Shown one piece after another: positions 9,791-18,682 of a DNA stretch of 64,000 nt. The translations under genes and the position numbers were made by a program. Below the pieces are notes generated by a model. That model saw only the letters and a list, made by a program, of their open reading frames with translations, was not told the origin of the DNA and searched no databases. How positions within the stretch are numbered: the first letter of the stretch is position 1; the number at the start of each line of letters is the position of its first letter. Origin of the DNA: Halorubrum rubrum (GTDB taxonomy: Archaea; Halobacteriota; Halobacteria; Halobacteriales; Haloferacaceae); NCBI RefSeq assembly GCF_024494685.1, contig NZ_JANHDM010000001.1, positions 310,001 through 374,000 of the forward strand. The letters run 5' to 3'.

Positions 9791-10216
9791 TCACTCGGGC
9801 GCAGAGCAGAACCGCCCGTCTGGAGCGCGGTGACTGGAGAAGGCGATGGTCGACGGCCGAAGCGCGACGCGCGCGACCGTACACTCCCCGTGGCCGTGAT
9901 CTGCCGTGTACGTGAAGGATTCGACCGTTCCCGAGTCGAGCTCCACCGCGACCGTGTACTGCGCGACGCGACCGTTCCACGTCTCGTTCACGGCGGCACC
10001 GGAGCCGGAGCGATCGGACGCTTCCAGCGAATACTCGCCGTCGACGACCGTGGCGTCGCCCCGCGTGATCCGAAGCCGAACCCGGACGGGGTCGTCCCGA
10101 CGGTTGGTCAACACGACACCGCCGAGGCGGAGTCCTCGATCGCGGACGACCTCGAGGCATCCCGCGGTTCCGAAGAGCGCCCCGCTCGAGGCGACACAGA
10201 AGGTCCGCCGGTCCAT
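9791..10216 (-). CDS. Small Tat-exported lipoprotein
   Basis: The ATG at 10216 gives 141 residues starting MDRRTFCVASSGALFGTAGC: a twin-arginine signal and a lipobox (FGTAGC) with Cys20 as the lipidation site, the usual haloarchaeal route to a membrane-anchored surface protein. A longer in-frame extension upstream is non-coding in character and would bury the signal. The mature part is a short beta-rich domain (GVVLTNRRDDPVRVRLRI...) with VNETWNG and a late FTYTADHGHGEC segment. A TATA-like element (revcomp of gcataaagg, 10241-10249) sits about 28 bp upstream, so the transcript is probably leaderless. Function unknown. Confidence 0.8.
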   Translation of the reverse strand: MDRRTFCVASSGALFGTAGCLEVVRDRGLRLGGVVLTNRRDDPVRVRLRITRGDATVVDGEYSLEASDRSGSGAAVNETWNGRVAQYTVAVELDSGTVESFTYTADHGHGECTVARVALRPSTIAFSSHRAPDGRFCSAPE

Positions 10217-10319
10217 GTCGCGAGGTACCGCGTGGTTGGAGCATAAAGGATGTGAGGCGAAGGCCCGCGGCCCCGACGTGCGAGCGGATCGGCGTGTTCC
10301 GGGCACCACCGCCGACCGC

Positions 10320-11609
10320 CTACGTCCCGTGCTCCCAGCTCCCCATGTACTCACGTTGCGTTTCCGAGAGCGAGTCGTGGTCGACGCCCTCGGCGGCGAG
10401 TTTGATCTCGGCGACCTCGCGGTCGAGGTCGTCGGGAACGTCGTGGACGCCGGGCTCGTAGTCGTCGGCGTTGGCGGCGAGTTCGCGGACGACCACGGCT
10501 TGAACGCCGAAGCTCTGGTCCATCACCTCGACCGGGTGGCCGAGGGCGATGGGCGCGGCGAGGTTGACGAGCCGCCCCTCCGCGAGCACGTTGAGCACGC
10601 GGCCGTCCTCCATCTCGTACCCCTCGACCCCGTCGCGGGCCTCGAAGCGGTCGACCGCGAGGTCGTCGAGCTCCTCGAGGTTGATCTCCACGTCGAAGTG
10701 GCCGGCGTTCGCGAGGAGGACGCCGTCGTTCATGACCTCGAAGTGCTCGCGGGTGATCACGTCGCGGTTGCCGGTGGTCGTGACGAACACGTCCCCGTTC
10801 TTCGCGGCCTCCGTCATCGGGAGCACCTCGTACCCCTCCATGTGGGCCTCCAGGGCCTTGCGCGGGTCGACCTCGCAGACGATCACGTTGGCGTTCTGGC
10901 CGGCCGCCTTCTTCGCGACGCCCTTCCCGCAGTAGCCGAACCCGCCGACGACGACGTCCTTGCCCGCGAACGAGAGGTTCGTCGTCATCGCGATGGTCGC
11001 GAGCGAGGACTCGCCGGTGCCGTGGACGTTGTCGAAGAGGCGCTTCATCGGCGTGTCGTTGACGGCGAAGACGGGGTAGTGGAGCTCGCCGTCGTCGTCC
11101 ATCGCGCGCAGGCGGTGGACGCCGGTCGTGGTCTCCTCCGCGCCGCCGAGGATCGAATCGATGAGGTCGGGGTACTCCTCGTGGACGAGCTTCACCATGT
11201 CCATCCCGTCGTCGACGGTGATGGTGGGTTCGTGGGCGAGACAGGCGTGCATCGCGTCGTAGTACCCCTCGTCGTCGACGCCGCGGACCGCGTAGGAGGT
11301 GATCGCCTCGTGGTCGTTCAGCGCCGCGGAGACGTCGTCGTGCGTCGAGAGCGGGTTACAGCCGGTGATCGCGACCTCCGCGCCGCCGTCGGCCAGCAGC
11401 TCGACGAGGTTCGCGGTCTTCGCCTCGACGTGCATCGCCATCGCGATCGTCTCGCCCTCGAGGGGCCGCTCCGTCTCGAACTCCCCGCGGAGCGCGTTCA
11501 GGATCGGCATGTGCTGGAGCGCCCAATCCATCTTGCGACGCCCCTCCTCGCGGGCCGTCTCGGGGTCCGAAAGGTGCTCCGTGACCGGCGGATACGTCTG
11601 CTCGCTCAT
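10320..11609 (-). CDS. ahcY: Adenosylhomocysteinase (S-adenosylhomocysteine hydrolase)
   Basis: The product cleaves S-adenosylhomocysteine to homocysteine and adenosine (or, in some archaea, S-inosylhomocysteine to inosine), removing the by-product of methylation. About 429 residues with the NAD-binding motif GFGYCGKGVAKK, GCNPLSTHDDVSAAL, DNVHGTGES and the C-terminal VMDQSFGVQAVV, all typical of the family. An in-frame GTG at 11627 would add six residues; the ATG at 11609 is preferred. A strong TATA element lies at 11665-11675 (minus strand TTTTTTATACT). A deaminase of the SAH/MTA family is encoded at 29830-31149. Confidence 0.95.
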   Translation of the reverse strand: MSEQTYPPVTEHLSDPETAREEGRRKMDWALQHMPILNALRGEFETERPLEGETIAMAMHVEAKTANLVELLADGGAEVAITGCNPLSTHDDVSAALNDHEAITSYAVRGVDDEGYYDAMHACLAHEPTITVDDGMDMVKLVHEEYPDLIDSILGGAEETTTGVHRLRAMDDDGELHYPVFAVNDTPMKRLFDNVHGTGESSLATIAMTTNLSFAGKDVVVGGFGYCGKGVAKKAAGQNANVIVCEVDPRKALEAHMEGYEVLPMTEAAKNGDVFVTTTGNRDVITREHFEVMNDGVLLANAGHFDVEINLEELDDLAVDRFEARDGVEGYEMEDGRVLNVLAEGRLVNLAAPIALGHPVEVMDQSFGVQAVVVRELAANADDYEPGVHDVPDDLDREVAEIKLAAEGVDHDSLSETQREYMGSWEHGT

Positions 11610-11756
11610 GGGATTCGATTCGCTCACCGCACACTAAACGATGCCGACACCGGGTCGCGATGGAGAGTATAAAAAAGCGCTCCGCGACCGGTCGCCGAAC
11701 GCTCGACGACCGTCGCGCCCGGCTCCGTCGTCAGCCGCGATCCGGTCGACCGTCAG

Positions 11757-12908
11757 TCAGGGCTGGTTGCCGTTCCCGTTGCCGGGAGCGTTACCCGGAC
11801 CGTTTCCGGGGTTCGCGTCCTCGTCGTCTTCGTCGTCATCCTCCTCGGCGTCGTTCTCGTCGTCAACGTCCTCCTCCTCGGCGTCGTCCGCCTCCGATTC
11901 GTCATCGTCCGCGTCGTCATCCTCGGCATCTTCCGACTCGTCGTCGTCCGCGTCGTCATCCTCGGCATCTTCCGACTCGTCGCCGGGACCGGCGTGTGCC
12001 GGCGGGCCATGCTCGCCATCCTCGCCTCCTCCGGCGTGTGCCGGCGCGTTGCCGGGAGCGTCGCTCTCGTTTCCGTCGTCACCGTCCGCCTCGTCCGGGT
12101 CCTCGGGACCGCCCGCGTGGTCGGGCGCGTTGCCGGGGTTGTTCTCCGTCACGAAGTCGGAGACCGCGCCGCCGATGCCGCCGTCACGGTCCTCGAGGTT
12201 CGAGACGAACTCGCGGACCAGTTGGCCGAACCGCCGGTCACCCCCCTCCTCGTCGGCGTCGCCGCCGGCGGTCAGATCGGCCGTCGTCGAGGCCGTCTCG
12301 TTCTCGAACGTCGCGGTCACCTCGATCGTCACGTTCTCCTCCGCGGCGGGAAGCTCGACCGTCCCGTTCCCGTCGGTCGTGTAGGTCCCCTCGCCGACGT
12401 AGGTCGCGTTCTCCGCGTCGGTTCCGTTCTCCGCGTCGGTTCCGTTCGTCGCGTTCCCCGCCGTCACCGTCGTGACGTTCACGGAGGCGTTCTCGACCGC
12501 GGTGCCGTTCTCGGTCACCGTCACCAGCGGCTCCGCGTCGGTCTCGTCGACGTCCACCTCGAGCCCGTCGGGCGCGTCGAGGTGGGCGAGCGTCGAACCG
12601 GTCGCGTTCCCGTCGGTCGCGGTCACCTCGATCCCCACGTCCTCCTCGGGAGCGGGGAGGTCGACCGTCCCGTTCTCGTCGGTCGCGTACTCCCCCGTCC
12701 CCGCGTACGAGGCGTTCTCGTCGTCCGCGACGCTCACGATCACCGTCGCGTTCTCGACGGCAGTGTCGTTCTCGGTCACCGTGACCGTCGGTTCGCCGTC
12801 GGCGTCGTCGACCGTCACGCCCAGCGTCTCCTCGGCGGCCGCGACGCCGGTCACCGCGCCGACCGCGACGACCGCGATCAACAGCAGGCCTATGGTGCGT
12901 TGGCTCAT
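11757..12908 (-). CDS. Acidic secreted protein with two Ig-like repeats and an Asp/Glu-rich tail
   Basis: Starting at the ATG at 12908 (a GTG at 12914 is also in frame), the protein begins with a Sec-type signal peptide (QRTIGLLLIAVVAVGAVTGVA). Two homologous domains follow, at about residues 28-105 and 108-205, each with the pattern VTVTEN-x-TAVENA...TY...GTVxLPAxEE...IEVTAT, resembling carboxypeptidase-regulatory or Ig-like folds. The last 150 residues are low-complexity: Gly/Asn/Pro steps (NPGNAPDHAGG, PGNAPAHAGG, PPAHAGPG) and then runs of Asp and Glu. Many N-x-S/T sequons suggest N-glycosylation. The DNA holds an exact repeat for ESEDAEDDDADDD. Function unknown; likely a cell-surface or secreted adhesin or spacer. 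Two palindromes lie upstream. Confidence 0.85.
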   Translation of the reverse strand: MSQRTIGLLLIAVVAVGAVTGVAAAEETLGVTVDDADGEPTVTVTENDTAVENATVIVSVADDENASYAGTGEYATDENGTVDLPAPEEDVGIEVTATDGNATGSTLAHLDAPDGLEVDVDETDAEPLVTVTENGTAVENASVNVTTVTAGNATNGTDAENGTDAENATYVGEGTYTTDGNGTVELPAAEENVTIEVTATFENETASTTADLTAGGDADEEGGDRRFGQLVREFVSNLEDRDGGIGGAVSDFVTENNPGNAPDHAGGPEDPDEADGDDGNESDAPGNAPAHAGGGEDGEHGPPAHAGPGDESEDAEDDDADDDESEDAEDDDADDDESEADDAEEEDVDDENDAEEDDDEDDEDANPGNGPGNAPGNGNGNQP

Positions 12909-12932
12909 GTCCACTCGGGTCGTGAGGCCGAC

Positions 12933-12949
12933 TTCCCTTAAGAAGGGAA
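12933..12949. promoter_or_regulatory. Inverted repeat just upstream of the acidic secreted protein gene
   Basis: TTCCCTT, spacer AAG, AAGGGAA: a perfect 7-bp inverted repeat ending 25 bp upstream of the ATG at 12908. Position near the likely transcription start makes an operator possible; no regulator is identified. Confidence 0.45.
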
Positions 12950-12964
12950 CTCCGTTAAGCCCGA

Positions 12965-12989
12965 TTAACCCGGATTGTATTCGGGTTAA
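12965..12989. promoter_or_regulatory. Second inverted repeat upstream of the acidic secreted protein gene
   Basis: TTAACCCG, 9-nt spacer, CGGGTTAA: perfect 8-bp arms, 57-81 bp upstream of the start at 12908, in a stretch with several further TTAA steps. It could be an operator or a weak hairpin. The surrounding bases are more AT-rich than the flanking genes. Confidence 0.4.
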
Positions 12990-13129
12990 CGCGGTTGTAC
13001 GTGCCGTTCGCGGATCGGGAGCGGATCACGAGCGGATCGCGGACGGCGTGGAAGACTCATCGCGGTGTCGACCCTCGTCGACGGCTCGCCCGCGCTCGCG
13101 GGCCGGCGTCTCGGCTCGGTCCCGGACGA

Positions 13130-13576
13130 TTACGCGTCCGCGGCGGTCGCCGGGCGTCGGGACCGTCCCAGCGCCAGCCCCGCGAAGGCGACGACCGCCA
13201 GCTTGACGCCGACGCCGACGCTCGACCCGACCGCCAGGAGCGCCGTGATCGCGCCCTGCTGAGGGCCGAGCCAGAGGAGCGTCCCGGCGGTCACGACGAG
13301 GTACGCGACCGCGGCGACGAGGCCGGTCGCGAGCGCGACGGTCCCGCCGTCGGGAGAGTCGTCTCCCGTTCGACCGAGCCGGTACGTCACCCCGAGGAGG
13401 AGGCCGTAGACGAGCGCGAACGAGACGAACCGGCCGCCGGCGATGTAGACGGAGAGGACCCTCGTGGCCGGGAGGTCGACGGGCGACTCGAGCAGGATCG
13501 GGGCGATCCGACGCGTCACGGCGGTCGTGCCCGCGGCGACGGCCGCGACGGCCGCGGGGAGGAGGGCTCGGCTCAC
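13130..13576 (-). CDS. Small multi-pass membrane protein
   Basis: 148 residues with four hydrophobic segments at roughly 5-22, 48-66, 80-103 and 112-136, a short acidic loop (RTGDDSPDGG) and a basic C-terminal tail (GRSRRPATAADA). Codon use and composition are haloarchaeal. It lies in tandem with, but separate from, the flanking minus-strand genes. I do not recognise the family. Confidence 0.72.
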   Translation of the reverse strand: MSRALLPAAVAAVAAGTTAVTRRIAPILLESPVDLPATRVLSVYIAGGRFVSFALVYGLLLGVTYRLGRTGDDSPDGGTVALATGLVAAVAYLVVTAGTLLWLGPQQGAITALLAVGSSVGVGVKLAVVAFAGLALGRSRRPATAADA

Positions 13577-13642
13577 GGCCCGATCCCGATCCGACGAACT
13601 GTTGAACGTTCCGGTCGACGGGTCGTCGGAACGATACCGTGG

Positions 13643-14686
13643 CTACCCGTCGGAGTCGAGATCGGGAACGCCCCCGTAGGCGTCGGCGTCGACGCGGTAC
13701 GCCGGCTCCGCGCCGCGGAGGTACCGCCGGACCTCCTCGGCCGCCTTGCGGCGCACCTCGCGTTTCGACTCCTCGGAGTACCACGCGATGTGGGGGGTGA
13801 CGACGACGTCGTCGCGGCCGACCAGCCGGTCGTCCGCCGGCGGCTCCGCCGGAAGGACGTCCAGCCCGGCGCTCCGGACCGTCCCGTCCTCTAAGGCGTC
13901 GACCAGCGCGTCCGTGTCGACGACCTCGCCCCGCGCCGTGTTCACGAGGATCGTTCCCGACTCGGCTCCGCCGCGCTCGCGCATCGCGTCGAAGGCGTCC
14001 CCGTCGAACATCTCCCGCGTCTCCGGCGTCAGCGGGGTGTGGACGGAGATCACGTCGCTCTCGCGGAGGAGGTCCTCGAAGCGCACGGGGTCGGCACCGA
14101 GGTCCCGGACCTCCGCGTCGGGCACGTACGGGTCGGCGACGAGGACGCGGCCGAACTGCGGGTGCGCCTTCCGCACGGTCCGGCTCCCGATCCGCCCGCA
14201 GCCGACGACGCCGACGGTCAGTTCCGCGGGTCGCGAGAGCGGCGCGCTGACCTGCCAGTCCCAGCCGCCGGCCGCGGTGTCCGCGCTCGCGGTAGGAATG
14301 CCGCGGACGAGCGACGCACAGAGTCCGATCGCGTGCGCGGACACCTCGTCGGTCCCGTAGTCCGGGACGTTCGAGACGGCCACGCCGGCGGCGTCCGCCG
14401 CCGCGAGGTCGACGTTGTCGACGCCGACCCCGGCGCGGACGACCGCCCGGAGGTTCGAACACCCCTCGAGGGCCTCGGCGGTCACCGGCGTGCCCGCGTC
14501 GACGACGATCGCGTCCGGGTCCGCCTCGATCACCGCCGCCGGTGAGCGCAGCGGCTCCTGGGTCAGGACGACCTCGTCGCCGAAGACCTCGCGTTCGGTC
14601 TCGAGGCTCGTGAGTTTCGTGTCGCTGATCACGACTCGGGGTCGGTCGCGCTCGTCGTCGCCGTCGGCGTCGCCGGATCCGGTCAT
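13643..14686 (-). CDS. D-2-hydroxyacid dehydrogenase (CtBP/phosphoglycerate dehydrogenase-like)
   Basis: The ATG at 14686 gives 347 residues; it is preceded by a TATA-like GGTATTATGG (minus strand, near 14711-14720), consistent with a leaderless start. The fold is the formate/glycerate dehydrogenase type: catalytic-domain start RVVISDTKL, an AGVGVDNVD step, NAD motif GVVGCGRIG, NTARGEVVDTDALVDAL with the catalytic Arg, and a PHIAWYSEES end with the catalytic His. It resembles the haloarchaeal C-terminal-binding-protein-like group. The substrate (a 2-keto or D-2-hydroxy acid) is not predictable. A second member of the superfamily, from a different branch, is at 34414-35418. Confidence 0.9.
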   Translation of the reverse strand: MTGSGDADGDDERDRPRVVISDTKLTSLETEREVFGDEVVLTQEPLRSPAAVIEADPDAIVVDAGTPVTAEALEGCSNLRAVVRAGVGVDNVDLAAADAAGVAVSNVPDYGTDEVSAHAIGLCASLVRGIPTASADTAAGGWDWQVSAPLSRPAELTVGVVGCGRIGSRTVRKAHPQFGRVLVADPYVPDAEVRDLGADPVRFEDLLRESDVISVHTPLTPETREMFDGDAFDAMRERGGAESGTILVNTARGEVVDTDALVDALEDGTVRSAGLDVLPAEPPADDRLVGRDDVVVTPHIAWYSEESKREVRRKAAEEVRRYLRGAEPAYRVDADAYGGVPDLDSDG

Positions 14687-15196
14687 CGATCCGGGGTAGC
14701 GCCGACGGGACCATAATACCCCGACTCGACGTCGGCGCGGAGATCCGCGTCCGCCGAACGCGTCGGAACGGGAGACTTCGCGGTCGGCGCGCGCCGTGAG
14801 CGGCCCGTCGGGCCGCGAACGACCCGCGCGAGGGAGGTCGAGGCGACCCGCCGGCGGTTTCGGCGGGTCGGCGAGACCGAGGCTGGGGAAGCGTGAGGTG
14901 CGGGTGCGTTCCCGCGAGCGCAGCGAGCGGGAGCACGGGAGTCGCAGCCCGCGCAGCGAACGAAGTGAGCGCAGGACCGTCTTCCGGTGGTGCTTGGCGG
15001 GTGGAACTCGAAGGGGCAGCCGGGAGGCGGGGACTTCGACCGTGTTCACCGCGCCAGCAACGACGTACAGTCGAGCGGCCAGGTCGTCAAATGGCTCGCT
15101 TCGGAACCGACGCTCGCGACGCTCGGACCGGATCCTTCCCGATCGATCCCCGCCAACAGCGTTATTCCCGGCGAACGCCTACCGCTTCCACCGACA
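14687..15196. other. Intergenic stretch with a possible dispersed repeat
   Basis: No gene is supported in these 510 bases. At about 14890-15060 are short imperfect palindromes and repeats built on GCGAGCGCAGCGAGCG and GCGAACGAAGTGAGCGC, followed by a block containing GGGTGGAACTCGAAGGGG. Similar GAGCG-rich blocks occur in many haloarchaeal intergenic regions, from memory, and one also lies beside tRNA-Lys here (GCAGTGAGCGAAGCGAGC). Frames across it are Arg/Ser-rich shadows. Confidence 0.4.
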
Positions 15197-15397
15197 GTGT
15201 CCACCAACCACACCTCCACGTCCGACGCGGAACCGCGCCCGAAGGCGGTGCTGTTCTGCCCCGACTGCGGCCACGAGAGCGGCCTCCCCGGCGACTGGAT
15301 CGTCGACGAGGGCCCGAACCGGACGACCCACACGTGTCCGGCCTGTGACGCGACGGTCGAGGACCGTCCCCGACCGGCACCGGCACTCGCGCCCTGA
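15197..15397 (+). CDS. Small haloarchaeal zinc-ribbon protein
   Basis: GTG start at 15197; 66 residues. A CPDCGHESGLPGDW segment and a CPACDATVEDRP segment form a four-cysteine (two CxxC) zinc ribbon about 25 residues apart. The short N-terminus STNHTSTSDAEPRPK is disordered. A TATA-like GTTATT at 15160-15165 about 33 bp upstream supports a leaderless GTG start. It matches from memory a conserved haloarchaeal microprotein family (a DUF8106-like domain). Zinc microproteins of this kind are often regulatory, but no specific role is known for this one. The next gene, pyrG, is 199 bp downstream. Confidence 0.8.
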   Translation: MSTNHTSTSDAEPRPKAVLFCPDCGHESGLPGDWIVDEGPNRTTHTCPACDATVEDRPRPAPALAP

Positions 15398-15399
15398 CC

Positions 15400-15441
15400 G
15401 ACCCGCGACGCGACCGGTCCGACCCGCGACGCGACCGGTCC
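15400..15441. repeat. Two tandem 21-bp units
   Basis: The 21-base unit starting GACCCGCGACGCGACCGG occurs twice back to back immediately after the zinc-ribbon gene; a third partial unit (GACCCG) follows. Non-coding; origin unknown, likely replication slippage. Confidence 0.75.
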
Positions 15442-15596
15442 GACCCGCCCGGCCTCCGTTCGCGAATCCGTCGTGCGAACCGTTCCGGTTCGACGAACGA
15501 TCGCTTCGACCGCGATCGTCACGGACGACCGTGTTCGTTTTGTCCGATTCGGAACCCCTCCGAAACGGTTTTGCCGGCCCCTGACGGACGGTCGAT

Positions 15597-17252
15597 ATGC
15601 CAACGGATCCTGACACGGGATACGACCCGTCGCTGGGTCGGAAGTTCGTGTTCGTCACGGGCGGGGTCATGTCCGGGCTGGGCAAGGGAATCACCGCCGC
15701 CAGCACCGGCCGACTCCTCTCGAACGCGGGCTTCGACGTGACCGCGGTGAAGGTCGACCCCTACCTCAACGTCGACGCCGGGACGATGAACCCGTACGAA
15801 CACGGCGAGGTGTACGTCCTCAAGGACGGCGGCGAGGTCGACCTCGATTTAGGCAACTACGAGCGCTTCCTCGGCACCGACATGACGTTCGACCACAACG
15901 TCACCACGGGGAAGACCTACCAGCACGTCATCGAGCGCGAGCGCGCCGGCGACTACCTCGGCAAGACCGTCCAGATCATCCCGCACGTCACCGACGACAT
16001 CAAGCGACGCATCCGCGAGGCCGCCGAGGGGTCGGACGTCTGTCTGATCGAGATCGGCGGCACCGTCGGCGACATCGAGTCGATGCCGTTCTTAGAGGCG
16101 CTCCGCCAGTTCGCCCACGAGGAGGACGACGAGGACATCCTCTTCACCCACGTCACCTTGGTCCCTTACTCGAAGAACGGCGAGCAGAAGACGAAGCCGA
16201 CCCAACACTCCGTGAAGGAGCTGCGCTCGATCGGGCTCCAGCCGGACGTGCTCGTCGGGCGCTGTGCGGACCGGCTGGAGCCGGAGACGAAAGAGAAGAT
16301 CGCCCTGTTCTGTGACGTTCCCACGGACGCGGTCTTCTCGAATCCCGACGTCGAGGACATCTACCACGTCCCGTTGATGGTCGAAGACGAGGGGTTGGAC
16401 GAGTACGTGATGGAGCGGCTGGGGCTCGCCGAGGAGGCGCTCCCGAAGGCCGAGCGCTCGACGGAGTGGCGCGACCTCGTCACGCGCGAGCGGGAGGACG
16501 AGATCGACGTGGCGCTCGTCGGCAAGTACGCGCTGGAGGACGCCTACATGTCGATCCACGAGGCGCTGAAACACGCCGGGATCCAGACGGAGACGGAGGT
16601 GAACGTGCTGTGGGTCGACGCCGACGAGACGCGCGAGGAACACGAAGAGCGGCTCGCGACCGCGGACGCGGTCGTCGTCCCCGGCGGGTTCGGCTCCCGC
16701 GGGACCGACGGGAAGGTGGAGGCCATTCGGTACGCCCGCGAGAACGACGTCCCCTTCCTCGGGCTCTGTTTAGGCTTCCAGATGGCGGTCGTCGAGCACG
16801 CGCGCAACGTCCTGGGGCTGGCGGACGCTCACTCCGCGGAGATCGACCCGGACACCCCCCATCCCGTCATCGACCTGCTCCCCGAGCAGTACGAGACGGA
16901 GGACATGGGCGGGACGATGCGGCTGGGCGCACACGAGACCGACATCGAGCCGGACACGCTGGCGGCGCGGGTGTACGGCGCGGATTCCTGTACCGAGCGA
17001 CACCGCCACCGCTACGAGGTGAACCCCGAGTACATCGACGAGTTGGAGGCCGACGGCCTCGTCTTCTCCGGGCGCGCGGACAACCGGATGGAGATCCTCG
17101 AACGCGGGGACCACCCGTTCTTCTTCGGGACGCAGGCGCACCCCGAGTTCCGGTCGCGGCCGGACCGGGCGAGCCCGCCGTTCGTCGCCCTCGTCGAGGC
17201 GGCGCTGGGATCGACGGACACAACCGAGCGGAACGCGGACGTGAGGCTATAG
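15597..17252 (+). CDS. pyrG: CTP synthase
   Basis: Makes CTP from UTP, ATP and glutamine. 551 residues: N-terminal synthetase domain with [39 protein letters not shown] and [12 protein letters not shown]-terminal class I glutamine amidotransferase with PGGFGSRG, the nucleophile Cys near residue 390 in [10 protein letters not shown], and the late HPEF. Length is normal for the family. Its TAG is followed directly by the ATG of the GMP synthase gene, so the two are probably translated from one transcript. The pairing of two glutamine-dependent nucleotide aminases is typical of haloarchaea. Confidence 0.97.
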   Translation: MPTDPDTGYDPSLGRKFVFVTGGVMSGLGKGITAASTGRLLSNAGFDVTAVKVDPYLNVDAGTMNPYEHGEVYVLKDGGEVDLDLGNYERFLGTDMTFDHNVTTGKTYQHVIERERAGDYLGKTVQIIPHVTDDIKRRIREAAEGSDVCLIEIGGTVGDIESMPFLEALRQFAHEEDDEDILFTHVTLVPYSKNGEQKTKPTQHSVKELRSIGLQPDVLVGRCADRLEPETKEKIALFCDVPTDAVFSNPDVEDIYHVPLMVEDEGLDEYVMERLGLAEEALPKAERSTEWRDLVTREREDEIDVALVGKYALEDAYMSIHEALKHAGIQTETEVNVLWVDADETREEHEERLATADAVVVPGGFGSRGTDGKVEAIRYARENDVPFLGLCLGFQMAVVEHARNVLGLADAHSAEIDPDTPHPVIDLLPEQYETEDMGGTMRLGAHETDIEPDTLAARVYGADSCTERHRHRYEVNPEYIDELEADGLVFSGRADNRMEILERGDHPFFFGTQAHPEFRSRPDRASPPFVALVEAALGSTDTTERNADVRL

Positions 17253-18170
17253 ATGGTCGAGACGGACGCGTTCATTGACGAGGCGGTCGCGGAGATCCGC
17301 GAGGCGATCGGCGACGCGAACGCCGTGATCGCCCTCTCGGGCGGGGTCGACTCCTCGGTGGCGGCGACGCTGGCGTACGAGGCGATAGGCGACCGGCTCA
17401 CCCCGGTGTACGTCGACACGGGACTGATGCGGAAGGGGGAGACCGACGAGATCCGCGAGACGTTCTCCTTCATGGAGTCGCTCCGGGTGATCGAGGCGCA
17501 AGAGCGGTTCTTCGACCGACTGTCGGGCGTCACCGATCCGGAGGAGAAACGCCACGTCATCGGCGAGGGGTTCATCGACGAGTTCGAGGCGGTCGCCCGC
17601 GACGTCGACGCCGACTACCTCGTCCAAGGGACGATCTATCCCGACCGCATCGAGTCGGAGGGGAACATCAAGTCGCACCACAACGTTGGCGGGCTCCCCG
17701 AGGTCGTCGACTTCGAGGGGATCGTCGAGCCGGTTCGCGACCTCTACAAGGACGAGGTCCGCGAGGTCGCCCGTGCGCTCGACCTCGAGGAGATCATCTC
17801 CGAGCGGATGCCGTTTCCCGGCCCCGGACTCGCCGTCCGGGTCGTCGGCGAGGTCACCCCCGAGAAGGCCGACGTCGCCCGCGAGGCGTGCCACGTCGTC
17901 GAGGAGGAGCTCGCGGAGTACGACCCCTGGCAGGCGTTCGGGGCCGTGATCGGGAAGGCGACCGGGGTGAAAGGCGACAACCGCGTCCACGGCTGGGTGG
18001 TCGCCGTGCGCTCCGTCGAGAGCCGCGACGGGATGACCGCGCGCGCCCAGGAGGTCGACTGGAGCACGCTCCAGCGGATCCAGAGCCGGATCACCGGCGA
18101 GAACGACAACGTCGCGCGCGTCGTCTACGACGTGACCCACAAACCGCCCGCGACGATCGAGTACGAGTGA
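17253..18170 (+). CDS. guaAB: GMP synthase, ATP-pyrophosphatase (synthetase) subunit
   Basis: Converts XMP to GMP. In many archaea the enzyme is split; this 305-residue protein is the ATP-PPase and dimerisation part, with the PP-loop [12 protein letters not shown] near residues 27-38, [10 protein letters not shown] and the C-terminal RPPATIE-like end (here KPPATIEYE). There is no amidotransferase domain, so the glutaminase subunit must be encoded elsewhere. The start codon follows the pyrG stop with no gap and its TGA overlaps the next ATG by one base. This strongly suggests translational coupling. Confidence 0.95.
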   Translation: MVETDAFIDEAVAEIREAIGDANAVIALSGGVDSSVAATLAYEAIGDRLTPVYVDTGLMRKGETDEIRETFSFMESLRVIEAQERFFDRLSGVTDPEEKRHVIGEGFIDEFEAVARDVDADYLVQGTIYPDRIESEGNIKSHHNVGGLPEVVDFEGIVEPVRDLYKDEVREVARALDLEEIISERMPFPGPGLAVRVVGEVTPEKADVAREACHVVEEELAEYDPWQAFGAVIGKATGVKGDNRVHGWVVAVRSVESRDGMTARAQEVDWSTLQRIQSRITGENDNVARVVYDVTHKPPATIEYE

Positions 18171-18598
18171 TGGCGGGGAACGCGCTGACTGCGATCGTCG
18201 CGGGCCCCGACGAACACGGGATCGGCGAGGAGTTGGAGGCGCTCGACGCGACGGTGTCGCGGGTCGAGGGCGTCGTCTCGGCGGACGCGCTGAAAGCAGC
18301 GGGGATCACGGAGGCCGACTACCTCGTGTTGACCGACGCCGACGAGGCGACCGGCATCCCGGTCGCGAAGGAGCTGAACCCGTCGGTGACCGTCGTGACG
18401 TACGCGGACCGGTCGCTACCGGAGTTCGTCGCCGGCGTCGCCGACCTCGCGGTCGACCCGGCGCTCGTGACTCCGACGCTTCTCGCCGAGGAGCTGGCGG
18501 CCGGCGGACCGGCCGCCGGCGGCGACGAGAACACGTCCGACGACGAGACGGCCGACGCCACGGCCGGTGACGGCGACGCCGACGACGGCGACGAGTAG
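18170..18598 (+). CDS. Rossmann-like haloarchaeal protein coupled to guaA (DUF7126-like)
   Basis: The ATG overlaps the stop of the GMP synthase gene (ATGA-type). The 142-residue product has a TrkA-N-like alpha/beta pattern: TAIVAGPDEHGIGEELEAL, VVSADALKAAGITEADYLVLTDADEATGIPVAKEL, TVVTYADRSLPEFV, then DLAVDPALVTPTLLAEEL. The last 35 residues are an acidic tail. It resembles the regulatory NAD-binding domains of K+ channels but lacks a complete GxGxxG. From memory this family regularly follows guaA in haloarchaea. Function unknown; a ligand-sensing or regulatory partner in purine synthesis is inference. Confidence 0.85.
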   Translation: MAGNALTAIVAGPDEHGIGEELEALDATVSRVEGVVSADALKAAGITEADYLVLTDADEATGIPVAKELNPSVTVVTYADRSLPEFVAGVADLAVDPALVTPTLLAEELAAGGPAAGGDENTSDDETADATAGDGDADDGDE

Positions 18599-18682
18599 GG
18601 ATACGTCGAACCCGTTCTCCGCGTCGGCTGCGATACCTGCCACGGTGCCGACCCCTTATGTGCTGGGGCTCGAAGGAGGCGT

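Noticed and set aside
9791-10354. Longer start of the lipoprotein gene
   Set aside because: The extension would place the Tat signal internally and crosses the TATA element.
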